Assembly (NCBI GenBank): GCA_030653545.1 | Contig: JAURZE010000006.1 | Span: 1 to 64,000, forward strand | Direction of reading: 5' to 3' | Source: Nitrospira sp. | GTDB taxonomy: Bacteria; Nitrospirota; Nitrospiria; Nitrospirales; Nitrospiraceae | Length of the DNA stretch: 64,000 nt | The notes under the pieces: model-generated | Told to the model about the DNA's origin: nothing | The model's input: the letters and a program-made list of their open reading frames with translations, nothing else | The model's database searches: none | Shown: one piece after another, positions 16,239 through 27,700 of the stretch | Position numbering within the stretch: position 1 is the stretch's first letter | Layout: each line of letters opens with the position of its first letter | Program-made: the position numbers and the translations under genes

Positions 16239-19200
16239 TCAGGCGCCCGATTTCGGCTGTGTCGTTGATTTGTTGGTATCACAGTGTCCCAGGCTTTGCA
16301 AGGTTGTGTTGAGTTCGGCAAAGGTCGAACCCCAGTCGTCATGCGGCATCTGGATCTCAAAAGCCTGTGGAGAGAGGAAGCGAAGCCGCTTTTTCAGGCG
16401 ATCCATCATGGCATGGACGGCCGGTTCAGGGATCGCGGCCTTGGGTCCCAGCGTGACGATGGCCGACTGGTGGGTCACTTCGATCGCGTTGATATGGAGC
16501 AGTTTGGCCAGCACGCGCAGCTGCATCACTTCCAGGAGCCGCTCTACCGGTTCCGGCGGCAGTCCGTACCGGTCCTGGATTTCGCCATGGAGCAGGGCCA
16601 GTTCACCGACTTGCTTGCAGGCCGTCAGGCGCTTGTACCACGAGAGTCGATGGTGCGGATCCTCCACATACGCTTCCGGAATGAAGGCCGAGACCGGGAC
16701 GCGCAGCGTGGGGTCCGGTTCTTCTTCGACCGTATGACCTTTGAGCCGCTGTACGGCGTCCTCGACCATCTTGAGGTATAGGTCCAGGCCGATGGCGGCG
16801 ATGTGGCCGGACTGCGCTTTGCCCAGCAGGTTGCCGGCTCCGCGGATTTCAAGATCAGCCGCGGCGATGCGAAAACCGGATCCCAGCTCCGTAAATTGCT
16901 GAATCGCCATCAGTCGCTTTTGGGCATCCTCGGTGAGGCGGCCTTCGTCCGGAATGAGCAAGTACGCGTACGCCTGTTCCCCGCCGCGTCCTACGCGCCC
17001 CCGGAGTTGATAGAGCTGAGCCAGCCCGAACGTGTCGGCCCGATTCACGATGATCGTGTTGGCATTCGGCACGTCGATGCCCGACTGAATGATGGCCGAG
17101 GCAATGAGCACATCCACCTCGTGCTTGACGAATTTCAGCATCACCGCTTCAAGCAACTTGGGGTCCATCTGTCCGTGGGCCATCACCATCCGCGCTTCCG
17201 GGACCAACTGTTGGAGCCAGGCACCGGTGGCGGACATCGTCTCCACACGATTGTGAATGAAGTAAATCTGTCCACCGCGGCCCAGTTCGCGCAGGATCGC
17301 GTCGCGTATGGCCTTATCGTTGGACTTGATGACGGAGGTGCGAATCGCCAGCCGGCTGGCCGGGGGCGTGTCGATGATCGACAGGTCTCGCACGCTCGCC
17401 ATCGCCATCTGTAGTGTGCGCGGAATCGGCGTGGCGGTGAGGGTGAGCACATCGACCTGCGTCCGCAGTTGCTTCAGCCGTTCCTTATGCTTGACTCCGA
17501 ACCACTGCTCCTCGTCGATGATGACGAGGCCCAGATTGTGGAACACCACACTCTTCTGCAGCAGCCGGTGGGTGCCGATGACCACGTCGATGACGCCCGC
17601 GGCGAGATCCTTCAGCGTAGCTTTGGTGTCCTTGGGAGACTGCATGCGGGAAAGGACCGCCACTTTCGTCGGGAACGGCGCAAAGCGTTCGGCGAAATTT
17701 TCATAATGTTGATGGGCGAGTAGGGTTGTTGGGACCAAGACGGCGACCTGCCGTCCGCTCTCGATTGCCTTGAACGCCGCCCGCATCGCCACTTCCGTCT
17801 TGCCGTAGCCGACATCGCCGCAGACCAGCCGGTCCATCGGCTTTCCCGACTCCAGATCCCGTGCGATGTCCTGGATCGCCGTCAGCTGATCCGGCGTTTC
17901 TTCGTATTCGAACGCCGCCTCGAATTCGTGGTACAGCGTGCTAGGTCTGCCGTACCCGTCTCGCTTGACCAGTTCACGATTCGCGTAGAGGTCGATGAGA
18001 TCCTGCGCCATCTCCTCGATATCTTTTTTGACCCGGGCCGTGGTTTTGGCCCAGCTGGTGCCGCCCAGGCGATCAAGCCTGGGTACATGTCCGTCGGCGC
18101 CGCTGTATCGCTGGACCTGGCTCAGGCGGTCGAGCGGAACGTAGAGCGTGTCGGCCCCGGCGAATTCCAGGATGAGGAAGTCGCTCTCGAACTCCTGCAC
18201 GGTCAGCCGTTTGAGGCCGAGATAGCGGCCGATGCCATGCTGTACGTGGACGACATAGTCGCCGACATTCAGATCCTCGAGTGAGGAGAGGAACGTCGCG
18301 GTTTTGCTCTTCGGCTGTGTCTTATGGCGCGTGCCTTTGGCAAAGAGTTCTTCTTCCGTCAGGAGCGCGAGGTGAAACGTTTCCGATAACCATCCGGCCG
18401 ACAGGTCGCCATGCATGACGGCGATGGGCGGTTTGCCGCTTTCCCGTTTGGCCCAGGCCGCGGGGGACCATTCCGCGGCCGGCAGATCGTGTTCTCGGAG
18501 CAGGGCCAGCAGCCGATCGACTTGTCCGCGGCTGCGCGCGATCAGCACCACACGGTGTTCGCCCCGCAACTGATCGAGGATGGACAGGGTCTGGCTGAAC
18601 GGAGTTCCGCGAATCCCCAGGCCGGCGCTGGCCGGAATCTGTGCCGGGAACGGCACCACGGGACTCCAGGTGTCGTCGGATGGGGTCAGCGGCTCTAAGG
18701 CGAGCGTCGACCAGCCGGCTGCGCCGATTTCAATTTCATCCCAGGTTTGGAAGAGCCGTTCGGGGCTGGGATAAGGATTGGCTGCGTCCCGTTCGCCATG
18801 GCGGAGGTAACCGTCTTCGATCTTGGACCAGAGTGTCGCGCAAGTTGCTTGGAGCGTGGCGGGCTGGTCGAAAATGAGAATCGGCTCTTTGGGAAGATAG
18901 TCGAACAACGTGCCCATCTGGGGATACAGATCCGGCGCACGCCATTCCGCATCCGGTGCGATCGGGGTATAGGCCTCCGCGCTGTCCTCTGGCCGGAGAT
19001 ATTCCCGCGCCGGCAAGATCGTGGCTTCATCGACCTGCCGGATCGAGGTCTGTGTGGCGGCGTCAAACAGCCGGAGGGCTTCGATCGAATCTCCGAGAAA
19101 CTCGATGCGGAGCGGATCGGAGTAGGCGGTCGAAAAAATGTCTACCAGGCCGCCGCGAATACTGAATTCTCCGGGAATCTCCACGACCGACACGCGCCGG

Positions 19201-19712
19201 TAGCCAAGGCGCAGGAGTTTGGCCAACAGCGTGTCGCGTTCGACGGTGCCGTTGCGCTCCAACTGGAGGGTGGCATGGGTCCAGGTGTCTTTCGGCAGGA
19301 GACGGTGCATCAGGGCCGCAACCGACGTGACGAGGGTCGTATCCGGGCTGGATTGCAATCGATGGAGCGTCTGCATGCGGTGCGCAACCAGACTGACATG
19401 GGGCGCCGTGGCCTCATAGGGCAGCGTTTCCCATTGCGGAAAGAGCGTCAGCCGGTCACTCGGGGCGCCCATGAGCTGATGGCAGAACTGGAGGTCGTCA
19501 AAGAGCCGTTCGGCCGTCTCATTGTTGGCCGTCACGACGATCCAGGGGCGGTTCCGGTATGCGGCCAGCGATGGGGCGTTGGTCAGACTGGTGAGCACAA
19601 ATGCGGCGGTCGATCCATGTAACCCCGTGATGCAGGGGCGCGCCGAAGCCTGCTTGAGCGCAGACACGAGCGGGGCAAACCATGCTTCTGCGGGAGAGGG
19701 TGTGTGTGACAC
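16239..19712 (-). CDS. mfd: Transcription-repair coupling factor Mfd
   Basis: The 1157-residue protein has the full Mfd order. An N-terminal UvrB-homology region includes VTANNETAERLFDDL and FPQWETLPYE. A RNA polymerase interaction domain starts DYVVHVQHGIGRYLGL. The RecG-like helicase has Walker A GDVGYGKTE, the DEEQ box in IIDEEQWFGVKHKE and TATPIPRTLQMA. A RLMAIQQFTELGSGF/AGNLLG segment and the C-terminal TRCF domain follow. Mfd removes stalled RNA polymerase from DNA lesions and recruits UvrA. It follows rfaE2 by three bases. Confidence 0.97.
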   Translation of the reverse strand: MSHTPSPAEAWFAPLVSALKQASARPCITGLHGSTAAFVLTSLTNAPSLAAYRNRPWIVVTANNETAERLFDDLQFCHQLMGAPSDRLTLFPQWETLPYEATAPHVSLVAHRMQTLHRLQSSPDTTLVTSVAALMHRLLPKDTWTHATLQLERNGTVERDTLLAKLLRLGYRRVSVVEIPGEFSIRGGLVDIFSTAYSDPLRIEFLGDSIEALRLFDAATQTSIRQVDEATILPAREYLRPEDSAEAYTPIAPDAEWRAPDLYPQMGTLFDYLPKEPILIFDQPATLQATCATLWSKIEDGYLRHGERDAANPYPSPERLFQTWDEIEIGAAGWSTLALEPLTPSDDTWSPVVPFPAQIPASAGLGIRGTPFSQTLSILDQLRGEHRVVLIARSRGQVDRLLALLREHDLPAAEWSPAAWAKRESGKPPIAVMHGDLSAGWLSETFHLALLTEEELFAKGTRHKTQPKSKTATFLSSLEDLNVGDYVVHVQHGIGRYLGLKRLTVQEFESDFLILEFAGADTLYVPLDRLSQVQRYSGADGHVPRLDRLGGTSWAKTTARVKKDIEEMAQDLIDLYANRELVKRDGYGRPSTLYHEFEAAFEYEETPDQLTAIQDIARDLESGKPMDRLVCGDVGYGKTEVAMRAAFKAIESGRQVAVLVPTTLLAHQHYENFAERFAPFPTKVAVLSRMQSPKDTKATLKDLAAGVIDVVIGTHRLLQKSVVFHNLGLVIIDEEQWFGVKHKERLKQLRTQVDVLTLTATPIPRTLQMAMASVRDLSIIDTPPASRLAIRTSVIKSNDKAIRDAILRELGRGGQIYFIHNRVETMSATGAWLQQLVPEARMVMAHGQMDPKLLEAVMLKFVKHEVDVLIASAIIQSGIDVPNANTIIVNRADTFGLAQLYQLRGRVGRGGEQAYAYLLIPDEGRLTEDAQKRLMAIQQFTELGSGFRIAAADLEIRGAGNLLGKAQSGHIAAIGLDLYLKMVEDAVQRLKGHTVEEEPDPTLRVPVSAFIPEAYVEDPHHRLSWYKRLTACKQVGELALLHGEIQDRYGLPPEPVERLLEVMQLRVLAKLLHINAIEVTHQSAIVTLGPKAAIPEPAVHAMMDRLKKRLRFLSPQAFEIQMPHDDWGSTFAELNTTLQSLGHCDTNKSTTQPKSGA

Positions 19713-19715
19713 GGA

Positions 19716-20198
19716 TTAAGCTGAGGCTGAGCGAATACGGTGAATCAATGCCGTTGTGGAGAACCCTGGAACCAGGGGGATGGTCTGTACCCTGCCTCCG
19801 CGCGCTTCGACAACGTCCCGACCGATAATGCGATCCAGAGGCCAGTCACCGCCTTTGACCAGAACGTCCGGCTGAACGGCGGTGATAAGCGCCTTGGGAT
19901 CGGGTTCGGAGAATATCACAACGAAATCGACACATCCTAGCGCGGCCACCACTTCCGCCCGCTGTGCCTCGTGGACAATCGGCCGGTCCGGGGCTTTCTC
20001 CAGGCTGCGGACGGAATCGTCTGAATTGACCCCGACGATCAGGAGATCACCTAAGGCTCTGGCGGCTTGCAGATAGCGGGTGTGGCCGACATGCATCAGG
20101 TCGAAACAGCCGTTCGTGAAGACGAACCGGGACCCTCGGGCACGGAGGGGTTTGAGCTGCTCAACCAGTTGTTCTTTGGTCACAATCTTGTTCGGCAT
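19716..20198 (-). CDS. rfaE2: D-glycero-beta-D-manno-heptose 1-phosphate adenylyltransferase
   Basis: The 160-residue nucleotidyltransferase has FTNGCFDLMHVGHTRYL with the HxGH site, VGVNSDDSVRSLEK and a C-terminal substrate motif TIPLVPGFSTTALI. It corresponds to the C-terminal domain of HldE as a separate protein. It makes ADP-heptose from heptose 1-phosphate and ATP for the LPS core. gmhA at 29.7-30.3 kb supplies an earlier step; no heptose kinase (HldE N-domain) is visible in the window. It heads the mfd operon and starts eight bases after a -10 box. Confidence 0.92.
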   Translation of the reverse strand: MPNKIVTKEQLVEQLKPLRARGSRFVFTNGCFDLMHVGHTRYLQAARALGDLLIVGVNSDDSVRSLEKAPDRPIVHEAQRAEVVAALGCVDFVVIFSEPDPKALITAVQPDVLVKGGDWPLDRIIGRDVVEARGGRVQTIPLVPGFSTTALIHRIRSASA

Positions 20199-20206
20199 GG
20201 CGCCCC

Positions 20207-20235
20207 ATCATACCTGTCGCGCCGGCTGATGGGAA
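20207..20235 (-). promoter_or_regulatory. Predicted promoter giving a leaderless rfaE2-mfd mRNA
   Basis: On the minus strand TTCCCA (20235-20230), a 17-base spacer and TATGAT (20212-20207) lie eight bases before ATG 20198. No Shine-Dalgarno sequence is present. The rest of 20236-20375 shows nothing clear. Confidence 0.5.
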
Positions 20236-20375
20236 GCCACGCGCTGCGGCCCGACTATTTTGCCCAGGATTCCTTAAGTTCGTGAAACAACGACCCGATA
20301 CAGACGCTAACCGGGAGCAGGGAAAGGTCTGCGCAAGACAGGCCGCATCCACGGTTTGCGCGCGGACAAGAACCG

Positions 20376-23300
20376 GTGAAGAGGGGATCAACAGGCGTGG
20401 GACTGGGAGTTTCGGATCAGCGCATGGCATCAGGTCGCGGCTCCCGTGCGTTTACGCACCGGCATCAGTTTATGCTGATCGGACTCATTACGGCGGCCAC
20501 ACTGATGGCGGTGCTTGGGGGGGGTACCTGGCTGGAACGGCGGACAGTGGCGACGTCAGGGGAGGCGGTCTCCATCATGGCGGCGGAAGTGTCCGCCAAG
20601 CTCGATCTGCTGCTGAATGAGCGGGTCGGTGACGTGCAGTTCCTGGCAGAATCGCTGGCGATGAGCGGGGGAACATCGGCGGCGCGGAGCCATATTCTGT
20701 CCACGTTTCATCAAGCCTATCCCCTCTATCTCTGGATCGGCATCGTCGATCCGGCCGGCCGGATCCTCGAAGCCACGATGCCTCAGGCCCGCCGGCTCGA
20801 TGTCCGGGCCGCCGACTGGTTCCAGGCGGTGCGCGAAGAACGAATCGGTCTGTACGTGGGCGACATCGCCGTCGATGAGGCGAGTCCCGGCGCAGAGGCC
20901 GTCTCTTTCACTGCCCCGATTGTGGATCATCGGGTGGATGCCGCCCGCCGGTCCTTTCGCGGCGCGGTGACGACCCGGGTGAGTGCCAAGCAGCTGGAGC
21001 GCTCGGTGACTGAAGCGATTCGGTTGTTCCAACAGAAGACATCTTTCTTTCATACAGTCGAATATAAAGTGCTCCGGGCAGACGGCGGGGTGTTCATCGA
21101 TTCGGACGGTGCGCGCCAGGGGCATTTGAATCTCGCGCAAGGAAACCTGCCGTCGGTTCAACGTGCCGGCTCAGGGGAGTCGGGCTTTGTCGAAGAGCAG
21201 CATTTCGTCCGCCGGGTGCCGGTGTTGACGGGGTATGCCCGCACCCAGGGGGCAGAGGGGGTCGAGAGTCCGAAATGGACGGTCCTGCTGCGGGTGGACC
21301 GGGCGGAAGTCGTGGACCCGGTCCATCGCTTTCTCTGGACGGTGGGCGCAGCCGGCCTTCTAATCGTCGGGCCGCTCATCGGGCTCTTGCTCAATGTAAC
21401 CCGTCGCGTCCAGCGGGAGTGGAAGGAGACGCAGGAGGAGCGGATGCATGCGCGAGCGAATGAGCGCCGGCTGCAGACGATCCTGGAGGTGGAGCCGGAG
21501 GGAGTGCTGGTGACGGATGACGGTCGCCGTGTTCTGCAGATCAATCCGGCCGGGTGCGCGCTCTTCGATGCCGGGTTTCCGGAAGAGATTCTTGGCCGGG
21601 ATATCGGCCGCTGGGTGCACGAGGACGATCGTCGGGCGTACGAGGATGCGCATGCCGCCGCGCTCCAAGGCCGGAGCGTCTTGATGAGCGGCCGGCTGCA
21701 GGGCCTCTCGGGACACTCGCGCTGGTTTGAGATGACGTCGGTGTTGTTGCCGGGAGAGCAGGGTATCCCGCCGTCGGTCTTGAGCGTGACGCGGGACATT
21801 ACGGATCAGAAACATGCGCAGCGCCGTCAGGCGCTGCAGCATGCGGTGGCGAAAGTCCTGGCCGAAGCCTCGACGGTCGAGCAGGCGATCCCTGAGTTGC
21901 TGCGCGTGATCGGAACGAGCCTGGAATGGCAGGTCGGCATTTTTTGGCGGGTGCAGGAGAGGGCCAGAACGCTTCGCTGCCTGCACACGTGGGGCGCCCA
22001 TCCGCATCCGGTGGAGGAGTTTTTGGAGGCCAGTCGCCGGGAGACCTTTTCATCCGGTGTGGGATTTCCCGGTCGCTGTTGGGCGCGGGGCGAGTCGCTC
22101 TGGGAGCCGGATGTCCTGCGGGACCATGACTTCGTGCGAACGGCTGCGGCCTCGAGGAACGGCTTGCATGCCGGTTGTGTATTTCCCGTGTGGCTGCGGG
22201 CGAGCGTGTTCGGCATCATGGAGTTTTTCAGCCGGGACGTGCATCCCCGCGATGCGGATCTCTTGCGGACGCTCGCCACGATCGGAAGTCAGATCGGGCT
22301 CTTTCTGGAGCGGGCGGAGGTCGAAGCCTCCTTGCGAGAGAACGAGAGCCGGACGCGTCTCATCATTGATACGGCGCTGGACGCCATCGTCACGATGGAT
22401 CGGGACGGGATGATCACCGAGTGGAATGCGCAAGCGGAGTTGCTCTTTGGATGGCAGGCGCACGAAGCGATCGGCAGAGATCTGGCCGATACGATCATCC
22501 CGGCCGACCAACGGGCGGCGCATCGCGCCGGGCTGGCTCGGTATCTCAAGACGGGCCAGGTGAGCATTCTCGGGAAACTGGTGGAGGTGCAGGCCTGTCA
22601 TCGTGATGGACGGGTGTTCCCGGCGGAGGTCTCCATTGCGCATCTGCGCCTGAATGATACGGTCGTGTTCAGTGCGTTCATCCGGGATATCTCGCAGCGC
22701 AAGGAGTCGGAGCAGGCCCTCTCGTCCTATGCGCAGCAGTTGGAGCGCAGTAATCACGATCTCGACGCAGCCCTGGGCCAGGCGCGTGCCGCCACTGAGG
22801 CGAAATCAGCGTTTCTCGCTACGATGAGTCACGAAATCCGGACGCCGATGAACGGGGTGATCGGGATGACCGGGCTGCTGCTCGACACGGAGCTGACGGC
22901 GGAGCAACGGGAGTATGGCGAAGCGGTGCGGAATTGCGGCGATCATCTGCTGACAATTATTAATGACATTCTGGACTTTTCGAAGATCGAGGCCGGCAAG
23001 ATGAACTTGGAGATCATCGACTTCGATCTGCGTCATGCGGTCGAAGATGCGTTGGATCTCTTTGGAGAGCGGGCTTCGAGCAAGCATCTGAATCTCGCCT
23101 GCCTGTTTCACGCCGAGGTGCCGAGCGCTCTGCGCGGTGATCCCGGACGCGTGCGCCAGGTGCTGACTAACCTCGTGGGGAATGCCATTAAGTTTACCGA
23201 GCAGGGGGATGTCGTCGTCCAGGTGCGGCTCGGCTCGCAGCAGGCCGGCGCGGTCGTCGTCCGGTTCGATGTCACGGATACCGGCATCGGCTTGACCGAG

Positions 23301-24788
23301 GCGCAACAGGCCCGCTTATTCCAGGCGTTCAGCCAGGCCGATGGGTCCACGACGAGAAAATATGGCGGCACCGGATTGGGGTTGGCCATTTGCAAACGTC
23401 TCGTGGAAATAATGGGCGGGGAGATCGGGGTCGCCAGTCAACCGGGAACCGGCAGTACCTTCTGGTTCACCGCTCGATTTGAACTGCAAGGGGAAGCGGT
23501 TGAAGCCGTCGTGCCGGAAGTGCTCTCGGTACGGGGGAAACGTGCGTTGATCGTCGACGATAAGCCGATCAACTGCCGGATCCTCGATCTGCTGATGAAG
23601 AAATGGGGAGTCGTGTCCACGGTGGTCAGCGACTATGCGGCCGTCGTTCCTCACCTTCAGGCGCAAATTCGCAAGGGGATCCCGTATGACGTCGTGGTCA
23701 TTGATGCCGATCTGGCCGACGTCGACGGACTCCAGCTTGCGCAAACGGTGTTGGCAATCGGGGCGTCCGCTCCGCGCGTGATCCTGCTGACGTCTGTCGG
23801 AAAACGGGGAGACGCGAAAGCGGCCAAGGCGTTGGGCGTGTCGGCCTATCTCACTAAGCCGCTCAGGGAAAGTCAGCTTGTGCGTTGTCTGGCGATGGTG
23901 TTGGACCCGTCGACGGCTGCCTCCGCCGGAGGCCGGATGCAGCCGGGAGCGGAGTTAGTCACCCGCTATACGCTTGCCGAAGCGGCCACATCGGCGGGGA
24001 TGAAGATTTTGCTCGCCGAAGACAACATTATCAATCAGAAGGTCGCCGTCCGGATGTTTGAGCGGCTGGGCCATCGGGTCGATGTCGTCGCAAACGGGCT
24101 TGAGGCCGTCGAGGCCCTGTCGCGCATCCCGTATGACCTGGTGTTCATGGATTGCCAGATGCCGGAGATGGACGGATTTGAAGCGACCCGCAAGATTCGA
24201 TCGCGTGAGCGGTCGGGCAGCGGCTCGGGGCTGCATCCCTCGCCGAATGCTCACCACCGGACTCCCATCATCGCGATGACGGCTAATGCGATGCAGGGGG
24301 ACCGTGAAGCCTGCCTGCAAGCGGGCATGGATGACTATGTCTCCAAGCCGGTGACGAGCGACGCCTTAGCCGTGGTGTTTGATCGGTGGCGTCCGCGTGA
24401 GGTTGAGCCGGTGTCTGCAGCGGCGAAGAGCGATGGCCCCACGATTGATCCGCTGGTGTTTGACGGGCTTCGCGTGTTGAGCGACGAGGATGATCCCGGA
24501 TTTTTATCCCGGATCATCGGCCATTTTCTTGCCGATACTCCGACCCGGCTGACTGCGCTGGGGGCGGCTTGCCGCAAGGGACGAGCGGAAGATGTGCAAC
24601 GAATCGCACACAGTTTAAAGGGGAGCGCAGCGAATCTTGGCGCGTTGGGCCTGGCCAGAATGTGCGACCAGGTCGTGTTGGCCGCCCGTGAGGAACTGGA
24701 GACGGTCCCCGCCCTTTTGGCTGAATTGGAACTTGAATTTCAGCGAGCCCGCGGAGAGTTGGAGCAGGATCTCAGGGAGGCGGCATAG
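20376..24788 (+). CDS. Hybrid sensor histidine kinase with PAS, GAF, two receivers and HPt
   Basis: The 1470-residue protein starts at GTG 20376. It has a membrane helix at about 32-52, a periplasmic Cache-like sensor domain to about 315 and a second helix at about 320-342. In the cytoplasm follow PAS (365-480), GAF (490-650), PAS (655-775), HisKA with [11 protein letters not shown] (His819), HATPase with NAIKFT and GTGLGLAI, a receiver with Asp1110 (VVIDADLAD), a second receiver with Asp1259 ([11 protein letters not shown]) and an HPt domain with His1412 ([11 protein letters not shown]). It can therefore run a complete phosphorelay within one chain. The signal is unknown. The stop overlaps the start of the next sensor by one base. 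No Shine-Dalgarno site is evident; ATG 20424 is an alternative start. Confidence 0.92.
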   Translation: MKRGSTGVGLGVSDQRMASGRGSRAFTHRHQFMLIGLITAATLMAVLGGGTWLERRTVATSGEAVSIMAAEVSAKLDLLLNERVGDVQFLAESLAMSGGTSAARSHILSTFHQAYPLYLWIGIVDPAGRILEATMPQARRLDVRAADWFQAVREERIGLYVGDIAVDEASPGAEAVSFTAPIVDHRVDAARRSFRGAVTTRVSAKQLERSVTEAIRLFQQKTSFFHTVEYKVLRADGGVFIDSDGARQGHLNLAQGNLPSVQRAGSGESGFVEEQHFVRRVPVLTGYARTQGAEGVESPKWTVLLRVDRAEVVDPVHRFLWTVGAAGLLIVGPLIGLLLNVTRRVQREWKETQEERMHARANERRLQTILEVEPEGVLVTDDGRRVLQINPAGCALFDAGFPEEILGRDIGRWVHEDDRRAYEDAHAAALQGRSVLMSGRLQGLSGHSRWFEMTSVLLPGEQGIPPSVLSVTRDITDQKHAQRRQALQHAVAKVLAEASTVEQAIPELLRVIGTSLEWQVGIFWRVQERARTLRCLHTWGAHPHPVEEFLEASRRETFSSGVGFPGRCWARGESLWEPDVLRDHDFVRTAAASRNGLHAGCVFPVWLRASVFGIMEFFSRDVHPRDADLLRTLATIGSQIGLFLERAEVEASLRENESRTRLIIDTALDAIVTMDRDGMITEWNAQAELLFGWQAHEAIGRDLADTIIPADQRAAHRAGLARYLKTGQVSILGKLVEVQACHRDGRVFPAEVSIAHLRLNDTVVFSAFIRDISQRKESEQALSSYAQQLERSNHDLDAALGQARAATEAKSAFLATMSHEIRTPMNGVIGMTGLLLDTELTAEQREYGEAVRNCGDHLLTIINDILDFSKIEAGKMNLEIIDFDLRHAVEDALDLFGERASSKHLNLACLFHAEVPSALRGDPGRVRQVLTNLVGNAIKFTEQGDVVVQVRLGSQQAGAVVVRFDVTDTGIGLTEAQQARLFQAFSQADGSTTRKYGGTGLGLAICKRLVEIMGGEIGVASQPGTGSTFWFTARFELQGEAVEAVVPEVLSVRGKRALIVDDKPINCRILDLLMKKWGVVSTVVSDYAAVVPHLQAQIRKGIPYDVVVIDADLADVDGLQLAQTVLAIGASAPRVILLTSVGKRGDAKAAKALGVSAYLTKPLRESQLVRCLAMVLDPSTAASAGGRMQPGAELVTRYTLAEAATSAGMKILLAEDNIINQKVAVRMFERLGHRVDVVANGLEAVEALSRIPYDLVFMDCQMPEMDGFEATRKIRSRERSGSGSGLHPSPNAHHRTPIIAMTANAMQGDREACLQAGMDDYVSKPVTSDALAVVFDRWRPREVEPVSAAAKSDGPTIDPLVFDGLRVLSDEDDPGFLSRIIGHFLADTPTRLTALGAACRKGRAEDVQRIAHSLKGSAANLGALGLARMCDQVVLAAREELETVPALLAELELEFQRARGELEQDLREAA

Positions 24789-27700
24789 TGGGGGTGGTTC
24801 ACAGATTGCGAAGGGCTGTTTCCAAAGCGCCGGTGATGCTCTGTGCCGGGGTGATCGGTGCTGCGTCTCTCGGGCTCCTTGGACTTTGGATAGTTGAACA
24901 GGAACTCATTGCCCGAGCCGGTGAACGGCTCAAGTTTGGTGCGATTCAGGTAGCCCATAAACTGGATAGCCTCTTGGTTGAGCGAATCGGGGTGCTTCGT
25001 CTGCTCGCCGTGGCACCGCAACTTCAGAGCGGAGATGGCCCGGCGATGAAGGCCTATCTCGAGACGATTCTTCAGACCTATGGAGTCTATGACCAATTGG
25101 CGGTGGCGGATCTCTCCGGTCATCTCGTGGCGTCCACCGATACCGCCTCTATCGGGCAGGAAGTGTCTACGAAGCCTTGGTTCGGGTCGGTCCTGCGGGC
25201 AACCGGAATTCATGTCATTGAGGAAGAACAGCAGAGCCGCGGGGATGGTGTACTTTCGGCGGTGCTGTTCGCGGCGGCCTTCAGGAAGGCGGACGGGGCA
25301 GTTGGGGGCGTCGTTTTGGCGAAAGTAGAGCGCGCAACGTGGGAGACGTTCGTTGTTGAGACTATCGAGGAATTTCAGGCGCAAACACGAGACTACGGAC
25401 CGGTGCGGTATCGTATTCTGGCCGAAGATGGGCGAGTGCGCCTGGGTGCCGAACCTCAAGAAGAGCAAGTCGGCAATCTCAGGCAACTGGGGTTGCTTTC
25501 TGCCGTGCATGTAGTCGGGGGGCGATCGGGGTTTGTACAGGAAGAGCATCTGACCCGCCGAGTTCCCGTCATCACGGGCTATGCCAGCCTGGCTGCTGTT
25601 CAGGGGTCAGAAGGATTGCGATGGGGAATTCTGGTCCGTGCCGATCGCCAGCACGTGTTGGCCGACCTTCGCAGTGTGTTGATAAACGTCACTGCGGCTG
25701 GTGCCGGAGGGTTTCTTCTCATGCTGAGCTTGGTGGTGTGGGCCAAGCGATGCCAGCTACGGGAACAGGATCACTCCGTCAAAGCTGAACAAGCTTTGGC
25801 GGAAAGTGAGGTGCAATTCCGTGCGGTTTTGGACGAGGCCCTTGATGCCGTCGTCGTGATCGATCAACGAGGTGTTGTTCAGTTCTGGAGCAAGCAAGCC
25901 GAGCATACGTTCGGATGGCGGGCGACGGAGATCCTGGGGAAGAATCTGGCCCCGTTCATTATCCCTCCTGCATTTCGCGAGGCGCATCAGCAAGGGATGG
26001 CGCGATACCTTACGACGGGAGAGGAATCGGTGCTGAAGAAGCGAATCGAAATAACGGCACTTCGCCGCGATGGAACGGAGTTTCCGGTAGAGTTGACTAT
26101 TACGCCGGTCAGGGCTGAATCCGAAGTTCGCTTTAGTGCTTTCCTGCGTGACATTACAGAGCGGGTCCGCACTGAACAACGCAAGCGGGTGCAGATCGCA
26201 TTGAATATGCTGCTAAGTGCGGAGACTCTGAATGGGGAGGGCCGACAGAAAATGCTGGCTGCTATCGGCGGGAGTCTCCAGTGGGCTGCGGGCGTGTGGT
26301 GGAGTCCTGATTCCACCAATCGTCTCCACTGTCGTGCGATATGGGCGGCCGATCCTGCAAAGAATGATGAGTTCCTTAAAATCACCCATGGTCTGGATTT
26401 TGGACCGGGCATCGGACTCCCCGGTCGTGTCTGGGAGAGCGGGGAACCGGCGTGGATTTCCGCTGCCGGCAAAACCGAAACGTTTCCTCGGGCCCCGTCC
26501 GCCGCTGCCGGCGAGATACATGGAGCGTTGGCAATTCCAATCCCATTTAGAGGCGGTGTCGGAGGGGTACTGGAATTTTTCTCGAATCAGGCGAAAGAAC
26601 CTGACGAGAGCCTGTTGGCGATCTTGGCGTGGATCGGGCAGCAAATTGGATCGGCGATGGAACGCCAGCAGGCGGAACAGGCTCGGCAGGAGAGTGACTC
26701 CCGTATGCGGGCGATTGTTCATGGCGCGATGGATGCGATCATTGTTATGGACAGTTCCGGTCGCATATCGGGGTGGAATCAGAAGGCCGAAGAAATTTTC
26801 GGCTGGACGGAGCAGGAGGCGGTGGGTCGAGATCTGGCCGAAACTATCGTCCCGCCGTCGTTACGCGAGGCGCATAGGATGGGGCTGGCCAAGTACCTGG
26901 CCACCGGAGTAGGGCCCGTGTTGAATCAGATGGTCGAGATCATCGGCGCCAGAAGAGATGGATCCGAGTTTCCGGTCGAACTGACGATCACACCGCTGGC
27001 ATTGGACAGCGGGAGGATGTTCAGCGCGTTTGTACGGGATATAACGGTTCGGAAGCAAATGGTGGAGCGGTTGAATGAACGCGAGACGTACTTCCGGTTG
27101 TTGTCGGAACAGTTGCCGGTCGGGGTGTTTGAAGTGAGGGTCGATGGAAGTTGCCTCTATGTGAACAAGACAGGCGGTACCATTCTGAGACTTCCGGAGG
27201 CACCAGAGGGACGGGGGCATGTTCTGCCGGAATGCCATTGGGTGGAGTGGTTCCACCAAGATGATCACAAAGTTCTACGGGAAGCCTGGGGTGCGGCAAT
27301 CACTTTGGCGAGCCCAATTCAACAGGAATGTCGATTGGCCGGGGATGAAGAGGAGCCGCGATGGGTTCAAGTGCTGATGTGGCCAATCGCCAATGAGCGC
27401 GGACATCGATATCTTGGAACGATGGAGGATATCACGGCGCGAAAGCGGACGATCGCGCACACGATGCAGTTGCTCCGGCAAGGACAATTTGAATTGCGCA
27501 CGATGGCGGAGGCCAGAAATCTGGCTGAATTACTTGCCTACGCTTTCCCCGATCCATCCCGTACGCAGCTGGGCTTGACGGAATTGCTCGTCAATGGAGT
27601 TGAGCATGGGAACCTGGGTATTTCCTATGATGAGAAATCCACACTCTTGGACCAAGGCCGGTTCGAGGCTGAGCTGATCCGGCGATCGGCGTTACCGGAA